Assembly: GCF_028771845.1 (NCBI RefSeq)
Contig: NZ_CP118270.1
Location: 6,919,960 to 6,983,959 of the forward strand
Reading direction: 5' to 3'
Origin: Paenibacillus marchantiae
GTDB taxonomy: Bacteria; Bacillota; Bacilli; Paenibacillales; Paenibacillaceae
DNA length: 64,000 nucleotides
Made by a program: the position numbers and the translations under genes. Positions 1 through 9,379 of the stretch are shown one piece after another; within the stretch, counting starts at the first letter, position 1, and every line of letters starts with the position of its first letter. The notes under the pieces were generated by a model. It was not told the DNA's origin. It ran no database searches and worked only from the letters and a program-made list of their open reading frames with translations.

Positions 1-456
1 ACCTCTGCCAAAAAGAAAATGACCCCACGACGTGGAGCCTTTCTCCGAAGTGCTTTTCCATATCACTTGACGGAATAGCCAAGCCCTTTGAAAGCCCTAT
101 TTCGGAGCGTAAACATGTATGATTTTCGCTGTAATACATATACATTAGGTTGGAATGCCTTTTATACCTTCTATTCGTTCCCTTGTTAGCCTAAAGACAT
201 GCGGAATATTGGACATTTGATTCAAAATTATAAGCGCTGCGACGTTTGTACACAAAACGATTTTTGTGTAAATAGCATCGAATTCCGTCAAAAAGGGAAA
301 AACTCAGATATGGCGACGGATAGATCAGATTGTTTCGATCATTTTCATTCGTTTTCATGCATTTGCACCACTTCTCGTTTCGCCATTGGCATTCGGGGCT
401 TGGGCTGTGCTATCTTTACTTTAATATCCACATTAATAAAGGAGGAACAATATTAA
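1..456. other. Gene-free stretch upstream of the CPBP protease
   Basis: I see no supported gene here. An 85-codon open frame at 199-456 has no Shine-Dalgarno sequence and a composition unlike a protein, so I do not call it. The only clear signal is the ribosome binding site of the next gene (AAAGGAGG at 438-445). A short inverted pair, CTCCGAA near 46 and TTCGGAG near 103, is too far apart to be a convincing hairpin. Confidence 0.5.
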
Positions 457-2154
457 ATGAATCCCTTAGGGCAGCCTTTGGTACTCAAAGCTAACTTCAA
501 GCGTTTAGGGTTGCTTGCGGCGATTGGTCTGATTCTGTTTTTCGTTTTTCAAATCTTTCCTGCCACCTCATCGCAAACGACTGATATCCAGTCTACTTCC
601 TTCATAAGCAAGGAGAAAGCGGCGGAGTCGGCACGATCTTTTGCAGCTTCTCTACCTGATTATACCCTTCCGACGGATACCGGAAACGAGATGGTGACGT
701 ACCAAACCCATTCCGATATTTATGGGTATATGGCCAAAACCAAACAGTTAGAAACCTATAACAAGAAATGGGAAACAACCTATCCTTACGATGTGTACCG
801 CGTTCGTTTGCCCGATCAGGACAAAGGCGGTTATTTGAATGTTGACGTACATATGAGAACAGGAAAAGTTGTCGGTTTCAAGCGCGAACTGCCTTCTTCC
901 CTGTATGCATCCATTGAGGCTGAGCAGGACAAAAGCAAAGTGAATGCTGCCCAACGTTTAGCTGAAGATAACCTTTCTCTAAATGAAAAAGAGCAGCTTG
1001 CCGCTAGCGTCCTTGGCGAATTCGGGTATACTGTACCGAAACTTCAACTGGACACCCGTGAAGAAGAAGCGGGGCTGCAATACACAGATAATGAAAAGCA
1101 AATTGGAGATTCCAAGCTGGAACTGAATTTTACGTTTGAAAACGGAGCCGTTCGCTCCTTCGAATCGGTCTTCTCAGTCCCTGACTCCCATACTGACTAT
1201 GTAGAAAATCAGACTCGGCAAGCCAACTGGATGACTTACGGCGGTTATGCTTTCCTGACCTTTGTGCTTGGCGTGCTCGCGATCATCTACAGTATTCTGA
1301 CGAGGGCAAACACGTCGTTCAAACGCGGAATCGTTCTGTCCTTGGTATACTTTGCGGCTTCCGTGATTGGCACACTGAACATGATCCCGCTCTTTCAGGC
1401 GCAGGGGCTATCTAATTTTATGCTGACCTTCCTGATGGTGATGCAAGCTGGGATAACGCTGGTTATGAGTGCAACCATCTATCTGTCGCTCGTTGCCGGT
1501 GACGGCATGTGGCGCAAAATCGGTCTGAATCCTTGGCCTCGGGCCAAAGAACCCGGATACGGCAAATATGTACTGCACAGTATGTATACAGGCTACTTAT
1601 GGGCGTTGATTCTACTGGGTGTGCAATCCGTACTGTTCTTTATTCTGGAGCGCAGTATTGGAAGCTGGTCAACAACATCGGCTGACCAGTCCACATACAA
1701 CATGAGTTATGCCTGGATCTTCCCGATTATGGCTTGGATGGCCGGGATCGGTGAGGAAACGGTCTATCGCCTGTTCGGGATTCGCATGATGCAGAAGGTG
1801 GTACGAAATACGTTCATCGCCTGCCTTATCCCAACATTGGTCTGGGCTCTGGGACACACCCTGTACCCGATCTATCCGGTGATCACACGTCCAATAGAGC
1901 TTACTGTCATCGGACTTTTGTTCAGTCTGATCATGCTGCGCCACGGCTTCATCGCCGTTGTATTCGCGCATGTTATCTTTGACAGCCTGTTGATGGGGCT
2001 AAGCCTGATCTTCATGGGTGATGCACTGAACATTTCCGCAGGACTCTTCTGGATTGTGCTTCCGGCCATCGTTGGTTATGTCATCTATAAGATGAATCCA
2101 AAACAAAAAGAGAAGCCGTATGTCACGACTCCTCATCACGAAGTGCTGCAATAA
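457..2154 (+). CDS. CPBP-family intramembrane metalloprotease (CAAX protease-like)
   Basis: Predicted membrane protein of 565 residues. One membrane segment near residues 17-35 is followed by an extracytoplasmic region of about 220 residues, then about seven more membrane segments from residue 265 on. The C-terminal part carries the CPBP glutamate motif EExxxR (E433, E434, R438) and later conserved histidines, which in this family (Rce1/CAAX type) coordinate the catalytic metal. The ATG is preceded by AAAGGAGG. The long N-terminal soluble part is larger than in minimal CPBP proteins and its role is unknown. In Firmicutes such proteins act in peptide maturation or self-immunity, but no peptide gene is nearby. 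The 3' end overlaps the convergent uvrC by 32 bp. Confidence 0.85.
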   Translation: MNPLGQPLVLKANFKRLGLLAAIGLILFFVFQIFPATSSQTTDIQSTSFISKEKAAESARSFAASLPDYTLPTDTGNEMVTYQTHSDIYGYMAKTKQLETYNKKWETTYPYDVYRVRLPDQDKGGYLNVDVHMRTGKVVGFKRELPSSLYASIEAEQDKSKVNAAQRLAEDNLSLNEKEQLAASVLGEFGYTVPKLQLDTREEEAGLQYTDNEKQIGDSKLELNFTFENGAVRSFESVFSVPDSHTDYVENQTRQANWMTYGGYAFLTFVLGVLAIIYSILTRANTSFKRGIVLSLVYFAASVIGTLNMIPLFQAQGLSNFMLTFLMVMQAGITLVMSATIYLSLVAGDGMWRKIGLNPWPRAKEPGYGKYVLHSMYTGYLWALILLGVQSVLFFILERSIGSWSTTSADQSTYNMSYAWIFPIMAWMAGIGEETVYRLFGIRMMQKVVRNTFIACLIPTLVWALGHTLYPIYPVITRPIELTVIGLLFSLIMLRHGFIAVVFAHVIFDSLLMGLSLIFMGDALNISAGLFWIVLPAIVGYVIYKMNPKQKEKPYVTTPHHEVLQ

Positions 2155-4213
2155 TCTGATTCGCAAGCTTGTCACCAATAGATAGAGGCCGGAAGTCTTC
2201 GACGCTGGCCTCTTTTATTTTGCGTAAAGAGCCAAAATGCTTCAGCAGCAGCTTGCGCCGCTTTTCTCCGATCCCCGGAATGGCATCCAGACGGGAAGTC
2301 ACCATCGATTTACCACGCTGCTCGCGGTGGAACGAAATCGCAAAACGGTGGACCTCTTCCTGAATCCGCTGCAACAGGTAGAACTCCTGACTATCCCGAG
2401 GCAAGGAGATGACTTCCGGTGGGTTGCCGATCATCAACTGTGAAGTCTTATGCTTCGCATCCTTCACCAGACCGCATACCGGAATAAACAGCCCCAGCTC
2501 ATTTTCCAAAATATCCACGGCTGCTGAGATCTGCCCTTTGCCTCCATCAACCACGATCAGGTCAGGCTGGGTTAAGTTTTCCTTCAACACCCGCTCGTAA
2601 CGGCGACGGATAACTTCTCGCATCGTTTCATAATCATCCGGTCCTTCAACCGAACGGACCTTGTACTTCCGATATTCCTTCTTATCCGGTTTACCATCGG
2701 TAAATACGATCATGGCAGATACCGGGTTGGTACCCTGGATGTTCGAGTTATCAAACGCTTCAATACGGTGAAGCTGATCCAGTCCAATAAAACGTCCCAG
2801 TCCTTCAGCAGCTTTCGATGTCCGTTCTTCATTCCGCTCAATTAGGCGGAACTTCTCTTCCAGTGCCACACGTGCGTTATCCACGGCCATGGTGATCATC
2901 TGCCGTTTCAATCCACGCTGCGGAATGTGGACTTTGATTTCCAGCCATTCCTGCAATGCTGCTGCGACTTGAGAAGGATCTTCAAGACCTGGGGGCTGTT
3001 TATCAGCCGATACATCTTCCTGAGCAACAGCGTCTTCAAGGATAACCATCGTAGCTTCTTCCGCTTCTGCTTCGGGTTGGCTATCACCATAAGATGCACG
3101 GGCCTCGGCAACACGTAGCTCAACCACAGAATCTTGCGCCAATCGCGTTGTCTCTTCTGACTCGGCTGTCACCGCCGCAGGTACCGCTCCATCACCATCG
3201 GATATATCATCCGCACCAGCGTCATCAGTTGCCATATCTTTTGGCATTTCCGGCAGTAAAATCTCCTGTGGCAACGCTGGATTATCACTGTAATACTGGG
3301 TCACGTAAGACATAAAGTCACTGTATGCCTCACCGTAAAACGGGAACGTCGACACGTGTCGTTCAATCATTTTCCCCTGACGCATATATAGAATCTGGAC
3401 ACACATCCAGCCTTTATCAATGGCAAAACCAAACACATCGCGGTCTCTGGCATCCGCCATCGTAATTTTCTGTTTTTCCATCATCGCATCAATGGCAATG
3501 ACCTGATCCCGAAGTTCCTTGGCACGTTCAAAATATAGATCCTCAGCCGCTTCCTGCATTTTGCGCTGTAAATCCTTTTTGATCTCCTCATGCCCGCCAC
3601 TCAAAAATGAACTGATCTCCTGGGAGATCTCATCATACTGCTCCTTGCCCACTTCTTGCACACAGGGAGCGAGGCACTGTCCCATATGATAATACAGGCA
3701 TACTTCCTTCGGCATTACGCCGCATTTGCGTAACGGATACATCCGGTCAAGCAGTTTTTTCGTTTGGTGTGCCGCATATGAATTCGGATAAGGTCCGAAG
3801 TATTTGGCTTTATCTTTGAGCACCCGCCGGGTCACTTCGAGTCGGGGATGTTTTTCATTCGTAATTTTAAGGTAAGGAAACGTCTTATCATCCTTGAGCA
3901 ACACGTTATACCGCGGCATATGTTTCTTGATCAGGTTACACTCCAGAATGAGTGCTTCCATATTGCTGCCGGTAACGATATATTCGAAATCACGGATTTC
4001 GGACACCAGGCGCTGTGTCTTCCCATTATGACTGCCGATAAAATATGATCTTACGCGATTCTTCAGCACTTTGGCTTTACCTACATAGATAATAGTACCT
4101 TCACTATTTTTCATCAGGTAACAGCCGGACATGTCAGGCAGCAAAGCCAGCTTGTGGCGAATCTGCTCTAGTGCCTTCTCCTGCTCCTGCACGTTTGTAA
4201 TGAATTCATCCAT
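2123..4213 (-). CDS. uvrC: Excinuclease ABC subunit C
   Basis: UvrC makes the two incisions around a lesion in nucleotide excision repair. The 696-residue protein shows, in order, the GIY-YIG nuclease domain (from about residue 24, with the GxxIYVGKAK stretch), a UVR coiled-coil segment near 205-240, the RNase H-like 5' nuclease domain in the second half, and C-terminal helix-hairpin-helix motifs (IPGIGEKRRK). Bacillus UvrC is about 600 residues. The excess is an acidic, alanine- and glutamate-rich insertion at about residues 325-420, between the UVR and RNase H-like parts. The start is supported by AAGGAGG 12 nt upstream. The 3' end overlaps the opposite CPBP gene. No LexA box was seen upstream. 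Confidence 0.97.
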   Translation of the reverse strand: MDEFITNVQEQEKALEQIRHKLALLPDMSGCYLMKNSEGTIIYVGKAKVLKNRVRSYFIGSHNGKTQRLVSEIRDFEYIVTGSNMEALILECNLIKKHMPRYNVLLKDDKTFPYLKITNEKHPRLEVTRRVLKDKAKYFGPYPNSYAAHQTKKLLDRMYPLRKCGVMPKEVCLYYHMGQCLAPCVQEVGKEQYDEISQEISSFLSGGHEEIKKDLQRKMQEAAEDLYFERAKELRDQVIAIDAMMEKQKITMADARDRDVFGFAIDKGWMCVQILYMRQGKMIERHVSTFPFYGEAYSDFMSYVTQYYSDNPALPQEILLPEMPKDMATDDAGADDISDGDGAVPAAVTAESEETTRLAQDSVVELRVAEARASYGDSQPEAEAEEATMVILEDAVAQEDVSADKQPPGLEDPSQVAAALQEWLEIKVHIPQRGLKRQMITMAVDNARVALEEKFRLIERNEERTSKAAEGLGRFIGLDQLHRIEAFDNSNIQGTNPVSAMIVFTDGKPDKKEYRKYKVRSVEGPDDYETMREVIRRRYERVLKENLTQPDLIVVDGGKGQISAAVDILENELGLFIPVCGLVKDAKHKTSQLMIGNPPEVISLPRDSQEFYLLQRIQEEVHRFAISFHREQRGKSMVTSRLDAIPGIGEKRRKLLLKHFGSLRKIKEASVEDFRPLSIGDKLANQIIAALRDEES

Positions 4214-4295
4214 AATTCGGTGGGTCCTCCTTCCCGATTACTGAGAAAGCTGATAGCTTCACCTTACATGAGGCACTCCGATGACAGAATGACCT

Positions 4296-4450
4296 TTCGA
4301 TCGCTATTATCCCCAGATTTCTTTGATTCTTTTCTTATAACGTATAAATCCGGGGATAGGGCATGCTTCCGAAGTAGCTTTCTTTCAGAAAGCTTTTAGG
4401 CAACCACTTCGTTTCTACAAGTCATTTCTGCCCTCTCCGTTGTTCATGTA
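4296..4450. repeat. Dispersed hairpin repeat, copy 1
   Basis: Starts with CGATCGCTATTATCCCC. A hairpin of TATCCCCAGATTT (4308-4320) with AAATCCGGGGATA (4346-4358) is followed by a second, perfect hairpin AGCTTTCT-TTC-AGAAAGCT (4376-4394) and a CT-rich tail ending in a CTCCGTTG stretch. The same order of elements is found at 13967-14120, and the first hairpin again at 45866-45930. Confidence 0.8.
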
Positions 4451-4513
4451 AATTTCAGTTTCACCTTATAATAAATAGTATATCTTATATTGTCCTATAT
4501 GAAAGTATTCGAC

Positions 4514-4548
4514 GCAAAACGCCCCCGGCGCATAACCGGAGGCGTATG
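4514..4548 (-). terminator. Terminator after trxA
   Basis: On the minus strand an imperfect GC-rich hairpin (ACGCCTCCGG with CCGGGGGCGT) is followed by TTTTG, immediately downstream of the trxA stop. Confidence 0.7.
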
Positions 4549-4563
4549 TGAAATCTTGGTTAA

Positions 4564-4881
4564 TTATTGGTGTTTTTCGATAATTCCTTTGAGAGCATCT
4601 TTTGAGTTCAGACCAACCACTTTATCAACCGGTTGACCATCTTTGAAGAAGATCAATGTTGGAATGCTCATTACGCCGAAGCGGGAAGCGGATTCCGGAT
4701 TTTCGTCCACATTGACTTTAGCAATTTTCACTGCATCGCCAACTTCGGTGGACAGCTCTTCCAAGATTGGAGCGAGCATTTTACAAGGACCACACCAAGG
4801 CGCCCAGAAATCAACAAGAACCGTTCCTTCGCCTTCGACTTCAGCGTTGAAGGATTGATCGGATACGTTAACAATAGCCAT
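4564..4881 (-). CDS. trxA: Thioredoxin
   Basis: Cytoplasmic thiol-disulfide reductant of 105 residues, the usual length. The active site WCGPC lies at about residues 29-33 within FWAPWCGPCK, and the cis-proline turn (SIPT) near residue 74. It is reduced by thioredoxin reductase, encoded elsewhere. The start ATG is preceded by AAGGAGG. It sits alone between uvrC and the divergent small membrane gene, with its own terminator. Confidence 0.98.
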   Translation of the reverse strand: MAIVNVSDQSFNAEVEGEGTVLVDFWAPWCGPCKMLAPILEELSTEVGDAVKIAKVNVDENPESASRFGVMSIPTLIFFKDGQPVDKVVGLNSKDALKGIIEKHQ

Positions 4882-5050
4882 GAAATTGTCCTCCTTATAT
4901 ATACTTACGGTTTATTTTAACCTGTAACGTCGCGAACGACACTTCCAGTATAACACAGCAACTCTAATGTTGTGAAATGAACGCATCAATGTTCATCTTC
5001 CCAACATCAAATCTTCACAATTGGGGAACTAGCGGGTTCACTGCAAAATC

Positions 5051-5080
5051 TTTACAAACGCTTTCTTTTCCAAGTATACT
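5051..5080 (+). promoter_or_regulatory. Sigma-A-type promoter of the small membrane gene
   Basis: TTTACA (5051-5056), an 18-bp spacer and TATACT (5075-5080), about 65 bp before the start codon at 5145. Confidence 0.6.
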
Positions 5081-5144
5081 AAAATTACTCCGGGCTTCAG
5101 TTCCCTGTAAGGGCAAGCTGTTATCCCCATAAGGAGGCAATACC

Positions 5145-5300
5145 ATGGATGCAAATGTGCGGATCAACGACCCGCGTGAACATGTGAACGAGGAACCCCG
5201 TAACGATCTGTTTGATCTGATTGCGGGTGTTGCTGGCATGGCCGGCCTGATGACGGTTATCTTTTTCGGAATGGTGATTTTCAAATTTATCACCGAATAG
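5145..5300 (+). CDS. Small membrane protein, YqzM-like
   Basis: A 51-residue reading frame with an excellent ribosome binding site (AAGGAGG at 5131-5137, 7 nt before ATG). The first half is polar (ending EEPRNDLFD) and the second half is one hydrophobic membrane segment ending VIFKFITE. The RND...D...KFI pattern recalls the YqzM family of tiny Firmicute membrane proteins, judged from memory of that family. Function is unknown. It has its own promoter and a strong terminator, which supports it as a real single-gene unit. No strong alternative identity was found. Confidence 0.7.
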   Translation: MDANVRINDPREHVNEEPRNDLFDLIAGVAGMAGLMTVIFFGMVIFKFITE

Positions 5301-5325
5301 GATCTTCAGGCTGCACGCAGGCCAG

Positions 5326-5368
5326 AAAAGCCCGGTTTTCGCGACAATGCGAAAGCCAGGCTTTTTTT
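5326..5368 (+). terminator. Bidirectional terminator between the YqzM-like gene and dnaI
   Basis: A long imperfect stem, AAAGCCCGGTTTTCGC pairing with GCGAAAGCCAGGCTTT, is followed by a T-run on the plus strand. The minus strand also gives GGGCTTTTC, so it can serve dnaI as well. Confidence 0.85.
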
Positions 5369-5416
5369 GGGACTATATGAGTAAAAAATAGATCAGATCG
5401 GTAACATAAATAGAAA

Positions 5417-6367
5417 TTAACGTTTACCCCGTTGATTCTCACCTCGAACCGAGATGACATCAACAAACGGACGAATCCGGTCCATCAAACGCTGGCCTTT
5501 GTTCATTTCCTCGCCGTCCCTGCTTGTGAAGCTAAGATGTTTCTCCAGCCCATCCAAGTTGTAGTTAGACGTGTAAAATGTAGGTTTGCGATTCATACGG
5601 TAATTCAGAATGGAACCCATCACATGATCTCGAACCCATGGGTTCAGATTCTCTGCCCCAATATCATCAAAGATGAGCAGATCACAGCTTTTCAGAATAT
5701 CCGTCGTTTCCTTCAGCTTGTTTCCTTCACTAATCATGGATTTCAGATCCTCCACAAAATCAGGCATATAGATAATAACACCTGTGTGGCCCACAACCGC
5801 GAGTTCATGCAGCAGATAACACATCAGAAACGTCTTGCCCGTTCCAAATGATCCTTCCAAAAACAGTCCTTGCGGAGACAATCCATTCTCCTTGGTGTCG
5901 TTAATATAACGCAGAACCTGGTTCACCGCCGGAGCACGCATCCGATCCTTGCCCATAATTTCCACATCGTTATATCCTGCATTGAGCGCACGCTCGTCCA
6001 CATAGAAACTGCGGATTCTTTGCTTGATAACATGCTCATTCTGCCGGGCGATATGTTTGGAACAAGGTGCTTTTTTATCTATAATTTCGGGTTTACCGTT
6101 AAAATGCTCTACTTCCAGTTTGCAAAAGTGACCCTGGAAATCGTTAGGACAGTTGTCGAGCCCCGGACAGTTCGCACAGTTCTTCGAATCTTTGGCATAC
6201 TGATACAGCTTGCTCAGATCGGTAATAAGCTGTGCATCTTTCAGTTCAGGATGACCTGCGCGGAATTCGCGTACGTACGGATCTTCCATCAATTCCGCCG
6301 CAATCCGCCGCGACTGTTCACGAAAGGAAGGATTCAGCTGCTGAAGCAGTCCTCCCAAGGATTCCAT
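5417..6367 (-). CDS. dnaI: Primosomal protein DnaI, helicase loader
   Basis: DnaI is the AAA+ ATPase that loads the replicative helicase DnaC at the origin and at restart sites. Of the 316 residues, the N-terminal part carries the cysteine-rich zinc-binding region (CANCPGLDNCP and a later C near residues 87-110). The C-terminal part has the Walker A GSFGTGKT and Walker B LLIFDDIGAE. I place the start at the ATG at 6367, which has AAGGGGG 9 nt upstream. A longer frame from a TTG at 6394 would begin inside an inverted repeat. In B. subtilis dnaI directly follows dnaB. Here dnaB is about 25.7 kb away, with a glycan locus between. Confidence 0.95.
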   Translation of the reverse strand: MESLGGLLQQLNPSFREQSRRIAAELMEDPYVREFRAGHPELKDAQLITDLSKLYQYAKDSKNCANCPGLDNCPNDFQGHFCKLEVEHFNGKPEIIDKKAPCSKHIARQNEHVIKQRIRSFYVDERALNAGYNDVEIMGKDRMRAPAVNQVLRYINDTKENGLSPQGLFLEGSFGTGKTFLMCYLLHELAVVGHTGVIIYMPDFVEDLKSMISEGNKLKETTDILKSCDLLIFDDIGAENLNPWVRDHVMGSILNYRMNRKPTFYTSNYNLDGLEKHLSFTSRDGEEMNKGQRLMDRIRPFVDVISVRGENQRGKR

Positions 6368-6393
6368 GGCTTCAAGCCCCCTTAATAGTTTCA

Positions 6394-6481
6394 ATATAGA
6401 ATGAACAATTGAATTTTACGATGACCATCATGATGGCAGGGTAACCTTCGATCGCTTGTAATTCTACTGTTCATTCTATAT
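6394..6481. repeat. 88-bp inverted repeat upstream of dnaI
   Basis: Perfect 14-bp arms, ATATAGAATGAACA (6394-6407) and TGTTCATTCTATAT (6468-6481), continue imperfectly inward and enclose a small palindrome CCATCATGATGG (6425-6436). It contains TTCGATCGCT, which also begins the hairpin repeats at 4.3 and 13.9 kb, so it may be a shortened relative. It falls in the 5' leader of dnaI. Confidence 0.7.
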
Positions 6482-6597
6482 AAACTTGAGGAATAACTCA
6501 ACATTTTCAGCTGGAAAAAGCATTATCCATTCCATGACAGTGCGCAGAACTTCGGTTAGACACTACACAAAAAATATATCCGATCACGCTTGGAATA

Positions 6598-9375
6598 TTA
6601 ACGACGTAACCCCACCGTAACAATCTCACAAGGTCCCGCTTGAAGAGCCCATTCTTTGCTGATTAAGGCAGTGGAAGATCCATGTATCATCGAAGCATTC
6701 AGTTTACCTGTCTCTTCTTCCAGAATGTTGCTCTGATATGCATCTTCCAATGCTTGCGGGATGGACTCAGAAGCAGCAAACTTCAACTCAGTCGTATTCG
6801 ACCCCATATTATACCAACGCAACATCAGATCACCCGAATCTTCGTTCACCTTCAGTGAAGAAAACGCAAGACCGTCCCCTTGCCACTCAAAAGGTGTGTT
6901 GCTTGGCGTTAGGAATCCCGGGTGTACGTTCGTCTGAGCCACAGTCCATGGAATCTGGAACTGATAAGCTTCAATGTACGCGCCGGATGTTGCTCCGTTC
7001 CCGTCATGAGGGATAATCTCCAGTTGGAAGGAGTGCTCGCCGAGACACTGAGCTTCCGGTGTCGGGAACAATCCCCAGTCTCCAAGCTCTCCCACGGCAC
7101 GAAGCAATGTCACCGCAATCGTATTCCGTCCATCCTCAAGAACCTCATATTCATTCAGACCGAGATTGGCTACAACCAACCCAGCCTGATCCTCGCTCAC
7201 ATCAACAAAACTTTGCTGATGCTGGGTGTTGCTCGGATTTTGCCATTCCGGTGCAGGCGTATTATCGCGAGTAGCAATTTCGAACATCGAGTCAACGTGA
7301 TGAACAGCAGCTGTCAGATCCGTCGGGAAGAGTGCCCGCACCCGATGATCCTTCGCCTGATTGTTGAAGGTTGTTTCGAGCTTGATGCCTTTTCCACTGC
7401 GGCTTAACGACACAATGGTTCGGATCTTGAGCGTAACCATTTGTTTGGAACGTTGAGCTTTACGATGCGGATAATAGATAAGTTCCCGCTGCTCACGATC
7501 AAGCGTTTCGTCGGCGGATTCAGGAATCTCCCAATGATGAACAATTTCGTACGAAGCTCTGTAAGGCGCATCTTCGATAACTCGAATTTCTGCCCGAAGA
7601 TCCTTCGTAGTCAGTGCTACTTCGTTCTCCGGTTGCTTGAACATGTACTCATTGCCGATATCACCGACATTTTCATACACGCCAAGATCTTTATACGTTC
7701 GGCCTGTCCGTTTATCCGTAAGTGCAAAAGATCCATTGTCTGCAATATTTACGATAAAATATTCATTTTCCATGCCACGTTGACCACGCAGCAGTGTATC
7801 TGAATTCGCAGCATTGCTGTCCATGCGAACCAAAGCATACGTCTTCAGGCCAAGTGCAGGCACGTTCTCTGCTTCAAATGTAATACTGACCCGACGGCAG
7901 CTATATGGCTGACGGAATCGATCATCCGGCAGATCATAGCCGAATTGCAGACCCAGATCCTCTACCGTACACGGAACTGGTTTTCCTTCTTCATCCACCA
8001 ATATACGACCTGACAGGTCGATGGCGTTCATTTTGGCTGCCATATCTTCCAATGAGAAACCGCCGCGGAAGTACAGACGGGCCGCATCCAATTCAATCTG
8101 AACCACACCGCTGCGCTTCCATCCCGAAGTGTTAAACACAACCACAGGCCGCGCTTCTTCACCATATCGTTCAAAGGTTGAAGTATCCACAGCTGCGGCG
8201 ATTTGGCTGGTGCTATCCTCAATCAGGGCCTCAGCGACATGACGGCTCTTATCAAACCGTGTGACCATCTCGCGATGTACCTCGTCTACGCTACAGCCAC
8301 AGATGCTGTCATGCGGATGATTCTGCATCAACGTTTTCCAGGCATAGGTAAACTGATCATGCGGATATGAATGACCCAGCAAATGCGCGAACGAAGCCAG
8401 TGGCTCAGCCACTTTTTCCAACATGGCTTGGCCCAGTTGGTTCATCTGTTTCAGATAAACGCGTGCGGAAGCCGTGTTGACCAGAGTGCCCCAGCCATCA
8501 GTACGCTGGCTGCGCAGCTCTCCTTTTACAACAGACAACTCCTGAACCGCAGATGCTTTCAACGCTGACAGATAATCCGGGAAGTTGGAGTGAACAAACT
8601 CGATATCGGGATACAATTGTTCAGCCATACGGATGGCTTCAGGCAGATCCTTCTGGATCGGCTGGTGATCACATCCATTCATGTACAGCAATTCATTGGT
8701 CGAAGCATATTTCTCCGCGTCAGCCAGCTTGGTTTCCCAGAACTTCCGAGCTGAAGCTTCGTCCACCGGAACCTCATTCCCGTTAGAGTACCAGTTGGCA
8801 AATAAAACACCGAGCACTTTAGATCCATCCGGACCTTCCCACATTAGCTCTGAGAAACTGGATTCGTATCCATCGTCAGACACCATGTTGTTGAAGCCCG
8901 TTGGCTTCACGCCTCGCCCAAAAAAGACATTATCAATGCCCGATTGCAGCATAAGCTGCGGTGTCTGTCCTACAAGTCCGAACGTATCTGGGAAGTATCC
9001 GATCTTTGAAGGTGTTCCGTAACGTTTGGCATCCCGATGTCCAACCTGCATATTACGAACGTTTGCTTCACCACTGGTCAGGAAGGCATCCTGCAAAATA
9101 TACCAAGGCCCAATGACAATCCGGCCATCACGAATATGCTTCTCCAGCCGTTCCTTCTGCTCAGGTCTAACCTGAAGATAGTCATCGATGATGATCGTCT
9201 GGCCGTCCAGGTAAAAGCTTTTAAAATCCGGCCCCTGATCGAGCTGATCCAGCAAGGCATCCACCAGTTGCACTAATCGCATATGATGCTTCTCATACGG
9301 CAAATACCATTCCCGATCCCAGTGCGTGTGAGAGATAATATGCGCTTTTTTCGATTTGCTTGTTGGTTTGGTCAT
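6598..9375 (-). CDS. Alpha-mannosidase, glycoside hydrolase family 38 (MngB-like)
   Basis: A 925-residue retaining alpha-mannosidase without signal peptide, so probably cytoplasmic. The family 38 metal-site signature SHTHWDREW gives ligands H18 and D20, and the nucleophile is D130 in GYFPDTFG. Later come the HPHDSICGCS segment and beta-sandwich domains. It is shorter than the second GH38 at 14.2 kb and closer in its N-terminus to the MngB/YbgG mannosylglycerate-hydrolase branch. The gene follows the GH-A gene with a 4-nt gap, and its Shine-Dalgarno (AGAGGGGG) lies inside the end of that gene, which implies translational coupling. Exact linkage specificity cannot be read from sequence. Confidence 0.93.
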   Translation of the reverse strand: MTKPTSKSKKAHIISHTHWDREWYLPYEKHHMRLVQLVDALLDQLDQGPDFKSFYLDGQTIIIDDYLQVRPEQKERLEKHIRDGRIVIGPWYILQDAFLTSGEANVRNMQVGHRDAKRYGTPSKIGYFPDTFGLVGQTPQLMLQSGIDNVFFGRGVKPTGFNNMVSDDGYESSFSELMWEGPDGSKVLGVLFANWYSNGNEVPVDEASARKFWETKLADAEKYASTNELLYMNGCDHQPIQKDLPEAIRMAEQLYPDIEFVHSNFPDYLSALKASAVQELSVVKGELRSQRTDGWGTLVNTASARVYLKQMNQLGQAMLEKVAEPLASFAHLLGHSYPHDQFTYAWKTLMQNHPHDSICGCSVDEVHREMVTRFDKSRHVAEALIEDSTSQIAAAVDTSTFERYGEEARPVVVFNTSGWKRSGVVQIELDAARLYFRGGFSLEDMAAKMNAIDLSGRILVDEEGKPVPCTVEDLGLQFGYDLPDDRFRQPYSCRRVSITFEAENVPALGLKTYALVRMDSNAANSDTLLRGQRGMENEYFIVNIADNGSFALTDKRTGRTYKDLGVYENVGDIGNEYMFKQPENEVALTTKDLRAEIRVIEDAPYRASYEIVHHWEIPESADETLDREQRELIYYPHRKAQRSKQMVTLKIRTIVSLSRSGKGIKLETTFNNQAKDHRVRALFPTDLTAAVHHVDSMFEIATRDNTPAPEWQNPSNTQHQQSFVDVSEDQAGLVVANLGLNEYEVLEDGRNTIAVTLLRAVGELGDWGLFPTPEAQCLGEHSFQLEIIPHDGNGATSGAYIEAYQFQIPWTVAQTNVHPGFLTPSNTPFEWQGDGLAFSSLKVNEDSGDLMLRWYNMGSNTTELKFAASESIPQALEDAYQSNILEEETGKLNASMIHGSSTALISKEWALQAGPCEIVTVGLRR

Positions 9376-9379
9376 TGTA

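Larger units (their letters stand above)
4214..4563. other. Intergenic region with hairpin repeat, between uvrC and trxA
   Basis: No gene. The stretch holds copy 1 of a dispersed hairpin repeat (about 4296-4450) and the trxA terminator at its left-gene side. The uvrC promoter should also lie here but no strong -35/-10 pair stands out. Confidence 0.6.

Noticed and set aside
199..456. 85-codon frame just before the CPBP gene
   Set aside because: No ribosome binding site, no recognisable protein features, and it ends at the next start by chance.
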